A stretch of DNA of 64,000 bases, taken from Tillandsia leiboldiana (taxonomy: Eukaryota; Streptophyta; Magnoliopsida; Poales; Bromeliaceae). The stretch spans positions 26,330,825-26,394,824 of the forward strand of contig CM055069.1 of the NCBI GenBank assembly GCA_029204045.2, read 5' to 3'. Positions 1 to 10,632 of this stretch are shown piece after piece; positions within the stretch are counted from its first letter, which is position 1, and the number at the start of each line of letters is the position of its first letter. The notes under the pieces were generated by a model. The model saw nothing but the letters and a program-made list of their open reading frames with translations. It was not told the origin of the DNA and ran no database searches. A program made the translations under genes and the position numbers.

Positions 1-475
1 TGGCATCACTACAACACTCATCTACGCATCACTACATTACACCTATTCACCCCAACATTACCTCGAAACCCCGGAGTTGACGAAGGGCCAAAAGATCAAC
101 AGGCAAAAACCAGGGCCCTAACTGCACTGGGCAGGACCTACAACACTCATCTACGTGCAACACGTGATTCGGTATCTGAACCTTACGAGCACAAGCTAAG
201 GGTCCTATCTCTAGCCCAAACAACAATGCAAATGCTCAGCTGAAGAAAAGAACACGATGCTCCGGTAACAAATAAAGCTCAAGAGCGAGAAGGGGAGGTA
301 AGATCAACACCTGCCACCAAGTGGCTAGCTGCCCCCAAATCCTCATCCTGCGCGACATAGATTCTCCCGCTCGGGGGCGGTCGCCCGCTGGACGGCCGCG
401 AAGAAGTGGCCCTCACTATCTGGCCATAACCTGTCGAAGCTCCGCCTATCTGGAAGGGCGGAGAAGGGGCCGAAG
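1..475 (-). pseudogene. Element A protease-region remnant (gypsy gag-pol)
   Basis: In other copies this region encodes the linker after the gag zinc knuckle and the aspartic protease that matures the polyprotein. On the minus strand I see the linker motif SGRIYVAQDED and AASHLVAG, then VTGAS where the intact copies have DTGAS, so the catalytic aspartate codon has become valine. A TGA stop lies a few codons upstream of it. Recognisable protease sequence (LHVDECC, SCPVQL) continues towards position 1 and then leaves the window. The adjoining gag half lies beyond the solo copia LTR, at 1878. This is a non-functional remnant. Confidence 0.8.
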
Positions 476-894
476 TGTCGGTTTTTAAAGGATCCACAAG
501 GATCTAAATAGGTACTATCAAACAACTAGAGGGGGGGTGAATAGGTGTAATACTTAAAAACTCAATCTCAGTGCAAAATAAAAACCAATGCGGAAAATAA
601 AAACAGCACACCGAGATTTACGTGGAAACTCCAATCCAGGAGAAAAACCACGGGACCAACACGCAATAACAATCCACTAAGAATAGAAGAATAACAAGGT
701 GATTACCGACTCCACGGACTCAAACCCCTCCATCAGCTTCTTCGGACCTTGCGCTGACCGGTTGGATATCCACGCAATAACAATCCCTAAGAAAAGAAGA
801 ATAACAAGGTGATTACCGTCTCCACGGATTTAACCCCTCCTTCAATTTCTTGGACCTCGCGCTCCACCGATTTTGCACGCCCACTGCACACGTT

Positions 895-990
895 CGAATC
901 CACGAACGCCACTCGAATCCACGAGCACACATTTCGAATCCACGAAACGCCTTTAGCACACCGAATCCACGATGCCACGTCGAATCCACG
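895..990 (-). repeat. Five GTGGATTCG repeats in the solo copia LTR
   Basis: Five copies of CGAATCCAC (GTGGATTCG on the LTR strand) start at 895, 914, 935, 962 and 981, so spacing is 19-27 bp. They lie downstream of the TATA box, in the transcribed R/U5 part. The same motif is repeated six times at the equivalent place in element G. Confidence 0.8.
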
Positions 991-1244
991 ACGCAAACTC
1001 AGTCGATAAGAATATTGACTTCGATGGTGATCCTTTGCTTAGATTATCAATGAAGAACCGTAGAAGAAATCTCTAAGCAAAGATTAGATTAATTCGACAA
1101 AAGATATGTTCTTGAAAGAACCGTCGAATTGACCTAAAAGAGGCTATAAAGAAGATCGATAAAAACCTAGCCTCTAGGGTTGCTCTCAAGTGTTTTATAA
1201 ATTGATCGGCCGTAGCTCCCACGTTTTTGAGAAACCCTAAACGT

Positions 1245-1253
1245 CTATTTATA
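1245..1253 (-). promoter_or_regulatory. TATA box of the solo copia LTR
   Basis: TATAAATAG on the minus strand, in the context GGTTTCTAAACTATAAATAG. It matches the equally placed TATA box in element G at 57383. This is the expected Pol II core promoter between U3 and R. Function is inferred from motif and position. Confidence 0.7.
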
Positions 1254-1321
1254 GTTTAGAAACCTTTGGAAAGAGATAAGAATCAAAAACATACCTTATC
1301 TGGAAATTTTCAGGACGGCGA

Positions 1322-1541
1322 TCCGGATCGGATTTACTGCGATCCGGATCGTCGTAACGAGATTGACGATTCCAGAAAAACAAGGGTTCGGGATCCGGAT
1401 TGCAACTTCCCGATCCGGATCGTTCATGAATTTCAGCAACATCCAATGTTCGGGATCCGGATCAGAATAGGCTTGGATCCGGATTGGATTTGCACATGAA
1501 CTAATACCCTTCGGGATCCGGATTGGATCATGTGATCCGGA
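1322..1541 (-). repeat. Four pairs of GATCCGGATC-type palindromes in U3
   Basis: TCCGGA cores start at 1322/1343, 1394/1414, 1456/1478 and 1517/1536. Within-pair spacing is 21, 20, 22 and 19 bp, and most cores extend to GATCCGGAT or GATCCGGATC. They sit directly upstream of the TATA box. Element G has three pairs of the same TCCGGA core at 19-bp spacing in the same place, but with flanks GTCCGGAC. Confidence 0.85.
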
Positions 1542-1877
1542 TCCTGAACATGCCCCATGTCCAGTTTTTGATTTTTATGCAATTAAAAATTCTTCCAAGT
1601 GTTTCTACACTATAAGAAAGTATTCGGATCACCACAATTATTTAGTTAAACATACCTGATCCTCTTGAATACTTTCTTCTTGAGATTGATGTAACTGATC
1701 CACAATTCTTCAACTTCAATCTTCAAGACTCAAGACACTGAGTGCCAACTTGAGCTCTTGTTGAATCTTTTCTAAGTCTTTGTTTGCTGATTGACAATTT
1801 GATCCCTTTAAGACTCCGACTCAACACACTGACTTGACTCACGAAATATGACAACACCAAAATGCCGTAACACGAAG

Positions 1878-2515
1878 CTGTCGATGCTACTGCTGATCCC
1901 GCTCCAGGACAAGACCATAATCTGTGCCCTGCCTGCCCACATCGGTAGCACCTACCCTGCCTCTGATCACACTGTGGAGGTGCGTGGGGTCCGCCGCAAA
2001 ACACGCAACTACCAGTGCGCCTCTGCTGTTGCGGTCTAGGGGGTCGAGGGCCCCCCCGATCTCTGCCTCCTCTGCATCGCGCGGCCTCGAGGCTGGAATC
2101 GTGGTGGTCTAGGTGGCCTCGGCCTGCTCGGCTGACCCAACTCCGATGGCGCCGGGCGTTTCTCTCCTGAACTAAACCCCGGCGTCCTCTGCTCAAGTAA
2201 CCTCAACATACGTTCCATAATTTCCTCCTGGCGCTTGGCCGCCTCCTCCTGGCGCCGCAAAGCCTCAGACATCTGGGCTACCTGGGCCCGTAGCTCCTGA
2301 ATCTCGCCCTTGCCGTTGCACGGCGTCTCGGAGGCAACGAATAACAGCAACAGAACAACATTAGGACCAAGAACTCTCTCGACCCAATCAAGCGAGAGTC
2401 TAGAACATGTTACCCTTACTAAAGCATTATGTTGTCTGCAGCCAACATAATCATCTTTAGAGAAATAACATGTGAGATCACTCGCCCTAACCCTCTGGGG
2501 GAGGAACAAACTCAA
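1878..2515 (-). pseudogene. Element A gag remnant, capsid deleted
   Basis: Minus-strand gag of a Tekay-type element. It keeps the N-terminal coiled-coil-like stretch (ELRAQVAQMSEALRRQEE, then MERMLRLLEQ), the basic Pro/Arg-rich linker (EKRPAPSELGQPSRPRPP) and the two zinc-knuckle motifs, CVFCGGPHAPPQC and CYRCGQAGHRLWSC. About 200 residues of capsid between LLEQ and the RTPGFSSG segment, present in element D, are missing. The knuckles are in a different frame from the N-terminal part; the shift is in a run of seven G near 2047-2053. The reading breaks at 1873, where the solo copia LTR is inserted 13 codons after the last knuckle cysteine. Confidence 0.85.
2427..2450 (-). promoter_or_regulatory. 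Conserved leader hairpin with CTGCAG loop (element A)
   Basis: An 8-bp stem TTATGTTG / CAACATAA encloses the loop GCTGCAGA. The 24 nt are identical to those in the leaders of C (15143) and D (25322), while flanking bases differ. It lies 161 nt downstream of the primer binding site. Proposed as an RNA dimerisation or packaging hairpin; function is inference. Confidence 0.6.
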
Positions 2516-2611
2516 TCAAGACTTTCGCTAAGGTCACGTCTCTCACGACAGTCTTCCTACTGTCCAACCAAAAGCCTAGGGTCTCTAAGTCCTCAACGAC
2601 CTATATTCCTA

Positions 2612-2624
2612 GGCTCTGATACCA
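2612..2624 (-). promoter_or_regulatory. Primer binding site of element A
   Basis: TGGTATCAGAGCC on the minus strand, separated from the LTR end by 8 nt (GATTTAGG). TGGTATCAGAGC is the standard plant initiator-Met tRNA primer site for minus-strand synthesis. Confidence 0.9.
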
Positions 2625-3107
2625 CCTAAATCTGTCACGCCCCGGGGTCGAACTGCGACCCGGGCTCGCCAACAGATCCGCCGTCTGTACGGAAACTGCC
2701 GTACAGACGAAGCGTCTAACCTGCAAAAGAGATCTATAGCTATACAAGTATCAGAGCTGAAAGGAAGCTATACAGAAAAATAAGAAACTGAATCTCTAAG
2801 TGATAAAAAGTCCAAGTACACTAGTCCACTATCTCCCAAAACATAAGTACAATAACAGTATCTGGTACAAAAGTGGAAAACCAAAAGTACAGGTGACTCT
2901 ATCACTAACTCCACAGACTCGGGTAGTAACTAGTTGGCCACGCCCTTACCTCGGTCAGAAGGCTCCGAACGAGCCGAACCTGGATCGGCCGCCTAAGGAA
3001 CACCTGTCATCACCAGCGGGTGTGAGATCTACTGCAACAGGCAGATCTCAGTGGGTACCGACGCCAAAACCCACGGTATGCCCACTAAGTCTGCTGGAGA
3101 CAAAAAC

Positions 3108-3130
3108 AGATAGATAGATAGATAGATAGA
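3108..3130. repeat. Microsatellite (TAGA)n
   Basis: About five uninterrupted TAGA/GATA units inside the LTR of element A. Confidence 0.9.
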
Positions 3131-3356
3131 ATGTGAGTGCTGGAAATGAATCTACCACTATACGTCTCGATGCAATGCAGGGAATAAGTTCTCAAACTCT
3201 CACACAGGAGGCCTGGAAATTCTGAACGACTGCCCCCTACAACCCTATCAAACAAGAACAGGCTGTAGGCATAGCCGCCCATAGCTTCCGCCCCCGAACT
3301 GGAAAATGCTAAAACTCTCACCAAGAAGCTAGAAAGTCATCTTAATTTCATTCAAG

Positions 3357-3690
3357 TAATCACCTGGTAACTCGGCCAGGGTATGTACCCACCTGGTAAC
3401 TCGGCCAGGGGCATGTAGCCATCTGGTAACTCGGCCAGTGGTATGTATCATCGGGTAACTCGGCCAACGATATGTATCCACCTGGTAACTCGGCCAGTGA
3501 TATGTATCTATCTGGTACCTCGGCCAGTGATATGTATCCCTCTGGTAGCTCGGCCAGTGATATGTATCTATCTGGTAACTCGGCCAGTGATACGTATCCA
3601 TCTGGTAATTTGGCCAGTGGTATATATCCACCTGGTACCTCGGCCAGTGATATGTATCCACCTGGTAACTCGGCCAGGACATGCACACAT
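3357..3690. repeat. 30-bp minisatellite, 11 units
   Basis: Eleven imperfect units around CTGGTAACTCGGCCAGTGAT, with core TCGGCCA starting near 3371 and repeating every 29-30 bp to 3670. One unit has TTGGCCA. The length is a multiple of three, so both strands look open and give repetitive translations; these are not genes. Confidence 0.92.
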
Positions 3691-4847
3691 CTATGCATCC
3701 AGAGCGTGACCCGAGGGGAGCGACCCCAATGAGTATCAAGTATCTCATCTGTCTCAAAAAGTGGCCTATGCAGGCGATGGTCCACGATCAAACAGATCGG
3801 CAACTCGGTGCTCGAAGCACAACTCAGTCGGGATAAGACTCCGCGACTCAACAGGAAATGCCCAATTCCTCACATAATCTGTCGGAGAACCCTCTACGAC
3901 TCGATCTGCCAGAACCCCAAAACTCTCATAACTAAGTGGGAAAAACCACCTCCACTATCAAATCAGAGGTACATGACTCATGATCTAGAATAATCTCATC
4001 AGAAGCTCTAAGCTCAATGACACTATAACTCATCCCAAGGCTCGAAAAGAGACCCCTCGGGCCCCGGCACGAGGTCAGGAACACCCTGAACCAAAGCCAT
4101 AACCCTGGCGAATTCCTGATTTAAAGCCACATTTAAAGAAAACTGCTTTTTCCATAAAACGGGTTTTCTCGATTTTTTGAACGATCAGGGTGCAAAATAA
4201 ATGCCAAAAGAACATGCAGTCTAGTGTCATATAGTATCAGGAGTCTACTAAAAATGATCTGGGGTTCCCACGAATTTTACAGAAAATTCCAGGCAACTAT
4301 CAGATTAAAACTGTGAAAATAGCATGATAATTATAATCAAATTGCATTCAATAGCTTTTAAGAGCATTCTCTACATCTCGGAGAAATTCCAACCCACCTG
4401 GAACGCATTCCGCAGGCAATTGCTGAAGTCGGTGAAGTGCCGGAACCTCGAACTGGCGAAACCTCGAAAATCGTGCCACGCGCGCACACACTGCCGCGAA
4501 TCCGAAAAAATCCCCGGTAGCACAAATAAAATCCTTGAGTCAATACCAAATTCCAGCACAAGAAGTTTCTCCTGCACGCCCCAAGCAACTCCTCTGTACT
4601 CCCAACACACTCCAGCATACAAAGACTGTTTATAAAAACTTCCAAGTCCAACAACATTCACATTTACCACACCTAAAGCTTCAATTGCACCTTAAATAAA
4701 GAATGCTTACATAAGCTCTCTTAAAACACAAGCTCCCCATTGGGCCAACTGAACCTCAAGGCACCCAAAATTCAAGTGATCCTCTACCTCTAGTTCCAAA
4801 ATCTGATGGTGATTCACGTGCCGTCACCGCCGGCACTATTGCCCTGT

Positions 4848-5005
4848 TGCCCGCTGCGCAGCGCCCAGGCACCCTGCGCAGCGCCGAGGGGCGCACTGCG
4901 CGACGCCCTGGGGCGCACTGCGCAGCGCCCAGGGGCGCTCTGCGCGGCGCCCTGGTGCGCTTCACCTGCCCTCTGCGCGGCGTCCACACGCTGCGCGGCG
5001 CCCAC
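4848..5005. repeat. GC-rich tandem repeat in the LTR of element A
   Basis: Repeating, degenerate GCGCAGCGCCC / GGGGCGCACTGCGC units of roughly 30 bp. Apparent reading frames on both strands result from the composition. Confidence 0.75.
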
Positions 5006-5995
5006 TTGCGGGCCCGCGCAGCTGCCCCGCGCTTGCGGCCACTCCACCACCAAAACACAGCTAGCACCAAGGGCAAAACCATACAGAAAAATCCAACATA
5101 AAAACCCCAATCCAAGCTCTTCTCCAACAACATAAAAACTAGAACTCACCTCGCCGAGCTCGACGCGCGCGCGCTCCGCTCGCTCCATGAGGCTTCAAGC
5201 AGTAAAACACACCAACCCTCTCATTTCCATCTTCTCCTTCCACCTCTTCTTCCTTCTTTTCTTCCTTTCTTTATTTCCTCTGCTAATCTCTAAATGCTCT
5301 GTTTCTTTTGTAGAGGAAGGAGGCGATGACGTGGCGCCTCACTAATTAGGGAAAAGCCTAATTAGTGGTGGTGGTTGACTGCCATAAATGCACCACAACA
5401 AGACAAAACTCACACCCAATCTGAAAACCTTCCCTCTCATTCTCTTTTCCTTCCATTAAGGCTAACAGATTACAATTAGCTAAATTAAATAAATGAAATA
5501 ATTAATTAATCCATAAAAGCCCCCCGCCAACTCACTTTTTGCCTTCGGGGCCTCCGCACCGGTCCGGAACCTCCCGAACTCCTCTGTAATCTGTAAATAC
5601 ACATGTCCACATCTTTTTCTCCTCAAAAAGCTCAACCGTAGTGTCGGAGTGCTCAATCCAAAAACTGGCTCCAAAATCGCCAGTTCCAACTCACTTTTCA
5701 CCCTCGGGTCTTCCGCGTCAGTCCGGAACCTCCCGAACTACACTGTAATGTGAAGTTACACATGTTCCAAGTGTTTCCCAATTTTCTGCACACCCCTGTG
5801 GAGTCGAGGCTTCCCAAACCAGTCCTCTATCGGCGGACAATGCCCGGAAAACTCCGAATCGACCTGGGGCTTCCGCGTTGATCCGAGTCGACCCGAACTC
5901 ATCTGTAACCCAATATGGAACACGCTCGAGGCGATCTCTCCGCACCATGCCATGCTGCGAGGTCAGAGCGCTAAACGAAAACCCGGTATTCTACA

Positions 5996-8900
5996 CCAGG
6001 CAGTTGTATCTTTTGTGGGGGTCAGCATTTTCCAGGCACTTGTGATCAGAGGTGGGGGCGTTGTTTTGGCTGTGGTCAGGCCGGGCACATACGAGCCTCA
6101 TGCCCTTTTTCGACATCGGTGGCACCTTCTTCGGCATCAGCTCCTCTTCCCCCTCATCAGCGACCGCCAGCTCAGCGGCCTTATGCTCCAGCGAGCAGGG
6201 CTTCTTCTTCCCACCCTGCAGATTACCGACCACCAGCTCAGAGCGGGCGGGTCTATGCCGCCCAGGTGGAGGACTCCTCGGCAGCCGACCATGTGGTGGC
6301 AGGTATCATTTTACTTTTTGGTATTCGAGCTCGCACTTTATTTGATACCGGTGCATCACATTCTTTTATCAGTAGAGCATTTGCATCATCTCATGGACTA
6401 GAGTTAGGTCGGTTGCCACATGCATTAGAGGTACAGATTCCCAATCATATAATGCATGTAGAGGAGTGTTGTTGGTCTTGCCCTGTACAGCTTGAGTTTT
6501 GGATTTTGCCAGCGGACCTGATGGTCCTTAGTCAGCTGCGAGATTTTGACATTGTGCTGGGGATGGATTGGCTGGCTCGCTATTTCGCGACGATTGATTG
6601 CGCCGCGAGGACTGTTACTTTTAGCGAGCCAGGCCAGGAGGTGTTCGTTTACGGGGGGTGCCAGAGTGCTTTCTTTGCCTCTGTGGTTTCGACTTCTCGT
6701 GCGAGGCAGATGATGCGCAGTGGATGCGTGGGCTTTTTGGCATCTGTGGTTAAGGAGCCTACGGCGGCTCCGGGACTCGCGGATATCCCGATTGCCCACG
6801 AGTTCCCGGATGTGTTTCCTCCAGAGCTGATTAGTATGCCGCCGGATAGGGAGGTTGATTTTTTGATTGACGTAGTCCCAGGAACTGCGCCAATCTCTAA
6901 GGCTCCTTACCGAATGGCACCGGCTGAGCTGCGAGAATTAAAGGCGCAACTCCAGGATTTAATGGACAAAGGTTTTGTGAGACCGAGTGTATCGCCTTGG
7001 GGAGCGCCGGTGCTATTTGTGAAGAAAAAGGATGGATCACTTCGACTGTGTGTTGATTATCGGGAGTTGAATAAAGTGACCATCAAGAACAAGTACCCCT
7101 TGCCGCGCATTGATGACTTATTCGATCAGCTGCAAGGGTCTTGTGTCTTCTCCAAGATCGATTTACAGTCTGGTTGCCACCAATTGAAGGTGAAGGCCGA
7201 GGACATCCCAAAGACGGCATTCAGGACGTGGTACGGGCATTATGTGTTCACCGTCATGCCTTTTGGATTGACAAATGCCCCTGCTGCTTTTATGGATTTA
7301 ATGAATAGGATTTTTCGACCATACCTGGATCGGTTCGTCGTTGTTTTTATCGATGACATCCTAGTTTATTCCCGAAGCGATGTGGAGCACGAGGAGCACT
7401 TGAGGATTGTGCTACAACTTCTGAGAGAGAGGAAGTTGTATGCCAAGTTATCTAAGTGTGATTTCTGGCTTCGAGAGGTTGTCTTTTTGGGCCACGTGAT
7501 TTCAGCCGCTGGAGTGGCAGTAGACCCGGCGAAGATCGAGGCAGTCCGGGATTGGCCCCGACCGACGACGGTATCAGAGGTCCGCAGTTTCATGGGCTTA
7601 GCGGGATATTACCGTCGGTTTGTGGAAGGTTTTGCGAAACTTTCCACACCCCTCACTCGTTTGACGCGAAAAGGGATTAAGTTTACTTGGAGTGAGGATT
7701 GCCAGAGGAGCTTTGAGGAATTAAAGAACAGATTGATGTCGGCTCCTATCCTTTCCCTCCCCGTTATGGGGAAAGGATACGTGATATACAGTGATGCATC
7801 GCACAGTGGACTTGGTTGCGTGCTGATGCATGAGGGAAGGGTAATCGCTTATGCCTCTCGGCAACTGAAGGATTATGAAAAGAATTACCCTACCCATGAT
7901 TTGGAGCTAGCTGCAGTAATTTTTGCACTAAAGTTGTGGCGCCACTACCTGTATGGGGAGCACTGCGAGATTTACACCGACCACAAGAGCTTGAAATACC
8001 TGTTCACACAGAAGGAGCTCAACTTGAGGCAGCGCAGATGGTTGGAATTGTTGAAAGACTATGATGTAGACATATTATACCATCCTGGCAAGGCCAACGT
8101 GGTTGCTGATGCCCTGAGCAGGAGAGCAGTACAGAGTCTATCTTTGATGATCACCGATCAGGCGCCGTTACTTGAGCAGATGAGGCGGTTGGAGCTCGAG
8201 GTTGTGTCCCCTGGGGTCTCTGCTAGACTTATGTCTCTAGTCGTGCAGCCCACTCTGTTGGACAGGATTCGGGAGAGACAGAGTGAGGACCCCCACTTGA
8301 TGAGGATTCGAGAGCATATGCAGACTGGTTTGATAGGGGACTTTTCAGTTGATGCTGTGGGAGTACTGCGGTACAGGGACCGAGCTTGTGTGCCTATGGA
8401 TGCAGAGATCCGAGAGCAGATCTTGAGGGAGGCCCACTATACACCTTATACCATCCATCCTGGTGGGACTAAGATGTATAGGGACCTTAAGGCACAGTTT
8501 TGGTGGAATGGGATGAAAAGAGACATTGGGAGATTTGTAGCACACTGTCTAACTTGTCAGCAAGTAAAGGCTGAGCATCGTGTACCTGCTGGCAAGTTGC
8601 AGAGTCTCCCAATCCCTGAATGGAAATAGGAACATGTTACGATGGATTTTGTCACTAGTTTGCCGAGAGCACAGACGGGAGCGGATGCTATCTGGGTAGT
8701 CGTGGACAGGCTTACCAAGACCGCTCACTTTTTACCGGCTCAGATGACTTGGCCGATGGAGCTACTGGCATAGGTGTACTTGGCTGAGGTGGTTAGATTG
8801 CATGGGGTACCCGTTTCCATCGTATCAGATAGAGACCCAAGGTTTGTCTCACATTTCTGGAGGAGTTTACAGACAGCCTTGGGGACGCAGCTCCGGTTTA

Positions 8901-9691
8901 GTACAGCATTCCACCCACAGGCCGATGGGCAGTCAGAGCGCACTATTCAGACCCTCGAGGATATGTTGAGAGAATGCGTTCTGGACTTTGGAGGAGGGTG
9001 GTACCGACACTTGGGATTAGTTGAGTTTGCGTACAACAACAGCTATCAGGCGAGCATTCAGATGGCTCCGTTTGAAGCGTTGTATGGACGCAAGTGTCGG
9101 TCACCCCTTTATTGGAGTGACGTGGGTGAGAAGAAGACTTTGGGTCCTGATCTACTATTAGAGGCAGAGGAAAAGGTCAGATTGGTACGACGACATCTCG
9201 AGACCGCCCAGAGTCGACAGAGGAGTTATGCTGATACACGACGGCGAGACTTAGAGTTTCAGGTGGGCGATCATGTCTTTTTGAAAGTCTACCCTTCGAA
9301 GGGGATTCGGAGATTTGGCATTCGTGGGAAACTGAGCCCTCGTTATATTGGACCTTTTGAGGTGTTGGAGCGCTTAGGGCCAGTTGCCTACAGGCTTGCG
9401 CTTCCTCCCAGGCTTTCAGGTGTTCACAATGTTTTTCATGTATCGACTCTGAGGAGGTATGTTCATGACCCGTCCCACATCATCGATTTCACCCCATTGG
9501 AGGTTGCTGAGAACCTGAGCTATGTTGAGCGGCCGTTGAGGATCTTGGACCGTGAGGTTAGGGAGTTACGCAGTCGGGCCATCCCTTATGTGAAGATCCT
9601 CTGGAGCAGTCATGATGAGCGCGAGGCTACCTGGGAGCTGGAGTCAGCGATGATGGATGCTTACCCCCACTTGTTCGAGGCCCCTGCTTGA
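5996..9691 (+). pseudogene. Element B gag-pol: zinc knuckle, protease, RT, RNase H, integrase, chromodomain; two nonsense mutations
   Basis: The frame is continuous from 5996. In order it shows two gag knuckles (CIFCGGQHFPGTC, then CFGCGQAGHIRASC), the protease motif DTGAS, reverse transcriptase with FIDD, RNase H (YSDASHSG, YTDHKSL, ADALSR), the integrase HHCC domain, the D-D35-E core and a C-terminal chromodomain ending DAYPHLFE. In life this polyprotein would form particles, copy the RNA and integrate the DNA. Two in-frame TAG codons break it: 8627-8629 (a Trp codon in intact copies, just before the integrase core) and 8771-8773 (a Gln codon within the core). No frameshift is seen. One unusual change in RT is Cys for Tyr in SGCHQL. 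The element cannot make integrase from this copy. Confidence 0.93.
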
Positions 9692-9703
9692 GGTATGACT
9701 TTT

Positions 9704-9738
9704 GTTTCGAGGACAAAACTTTTTCTTGTGGGGGAGGA
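9704..9738 (+). promoter_or_regulatory. 3' motif and polypurine tract of element B
   Basis: GTTTCGAGGACAAAAC (9704-9719) is a partly decayed inverted repeat found near the 3' end of every gypsy element here. The polypurine tract GTGGGGGAGGA (9728-9738) touches the LTR start and would prime plus-strand DNA synthesis. Confidence 0.8.
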
Positions 9739-10066
9739 TGTAGTGTTCTGGTTTTTCCCACGCAACTTTTCGATGAATCCACTGTGTAGAACACCTAGTG
9801 TTGGTGTGTCTGGCCCATGGTGCATCAAAGGGGTGCCACAGATGGACCTTGTGAGACTTTGATAGCTGATTTGGCCTTCGGCTGCATTTGCCAAATTTTA
9901 GAAAAGGTTTTGGGCCAATCTGAGGTTGGATTTGGATTCAGCGCGGAAAAACGCTTGAAAACGGCTATTTGCTTGTTAAATTTGGAGTCCTGATGACCAA
10001 AAAGGGGCTTCCGGAAGTTTTCGGGGATTTTAGGTGCATGGGGGAGGCTCGTGGACCGGCCTGAGC

Positions 10067-10410
10067 CACGTGGCGGCGTATTATTGGCCGGCTCACGCAG
10101 CTCGGTACACGGGGAGGCGCGGCGGTGCATGGACCGCGGGCGGGGGACGCGTGGCGTGCCCGGAATGGCCGGCGCACGCGGCACGGCTCAGCGACTTTGC
10201 GGGGTTGCGGTGGACCGGGCGCATGACACGTGGCGGCTTGGGATTTGCTGGCTCACGAGGGCGCGGTCCACGGTGTGCGCAGAGGGGCGCCTCGGGACGG
10301 CGCGCGCACAGGAGCGCCAGGCGGGCGGTCGGCCGCACTCGAGTGCGGACGCGTGTCGGCACGCGACAGGCAGGCCGTACCTACCCCCGCTGACCGCGGG
10401 GGGACACGTG
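10067..10410 (+). promoter_or_regulatory. CACGTG (G-box) cluster in U3 of element B
   Basis: CACGTG occurs at 10067, 10227 and 10405, each followed by GCGG or GCGC, within GC-rich U3 upstream of the TATA boxes. CACGTGGC is the classic plant bZIP/ABRE-type site. The equivalent region of every B/C/D/E/F LTR is enriched for it. Regulatory action is inferred. Confidence 0.5.
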
Positions 10411-10574
10411 GCGCGCGGCGGGAGCTTTGCACTACTGTCCCCTGTTGTGGGGCGCCGTGGCATCACCAGAAGATTTCGGGCGCGTCGGACAGGGCTTATC
10501 CGACTGGGTTTCCGGGCACAGTGCGCCCGAAACTTGCGCCCGAAAACCCGGCCCAATAGTGTTTGGGTTGGGCC

Positions 10575-10632
10575 TATAAATAGGGGGTTTTGGAGGCCTT
10601 TTACTCTTTTACTGGGCTGGGCCTATAAATAG
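10575..10632 (+). promoter_or_regulatory. Duplicated TATA box of element B LTR
   Basis: Two copies of GGGCCTATAAATAGGGG, with TATAAATAG at 10575 and 10624, exactly 49 bp apart. They lie in a tandem duplication of the core promoter that also repeats TTTTGGAGGC. Other LTRs here show a single TATA-like box. Confidence 0.7.

Larger units (their letters stand above)
476..1872 (-). mobile_element. Element S: solo LTR of a Ty1/copia element (same family as G)
   Basis: A 1,397-bp LTR in minus orientation. The plus strand begins TGTCGG and ends CCGTAACA, and it is flanked on both sides by the duplication CGAAG (471-475 and 1873-1877). It aligns along its length with the LTR of copia element G at 56930-58085: both share the terminal block next to the CACCTATTCACCC motif, a TATAAATAG box, a GTGGATTCG repeat block and a block of paired palindromes. 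There is no primer binding site or internal sequence at either end, so this is the product of LTR-LTR recombination. It is about 240 bp longer than G's LTR, largely because the palindrome block is longer. Confidence 0.93.
1..5995 (-). mobile_element. Element A: Ty3/gypsy Tekay-type retrotransposon, 5' part (LTR, leader, gag, start of protease)
   Basis: Read on the minus strand, this is a 5' LTR (2633-5995), an 8-nt spacer, a primer binding site (2612-2624), a leader, a deleted gag and the beginning of the protease region, which runs off the left edge. A solo copia LTR interrupts it at 476-1872. Its outer LTR end at 5995 abuts the gag of element B, whose frame resumes at 5996, so A was inserted into B. 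The other LTR and the duplicate target site are outside the window. The coding region is dead: the capsid section is missing, there is a frameshift in a G run near 2050, and the protease motif is mutated. Assignment to Tekay/Del rests on similarity to the complete element D. Confidence 0.88.
2633..5995 (-). repeat. 5' LTR of element A
   Basis: A 3,363-bp LTR; its minus strand starts TGTAGAATACCGG (at 5995) and ends GGCGTGACA (at 2633). A hairpin (GGGTCG...CGACCC) sits just inside the 3' end, as in E and F. It holds a (TAGA)n microsatellite, an 11-unit 30-bp repeat and a GC-rich repeat, annotated separately. No open reading frame in it is convincing. I could not place a clear TATA box. Confidence 0.88.

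Noticed and set aside
3357..3690. CRISPR-like array of 30-bp repeats
   Set aside because: Units are contiguous with no unique spacers, inside a plant LTR. It is a minisatellite.
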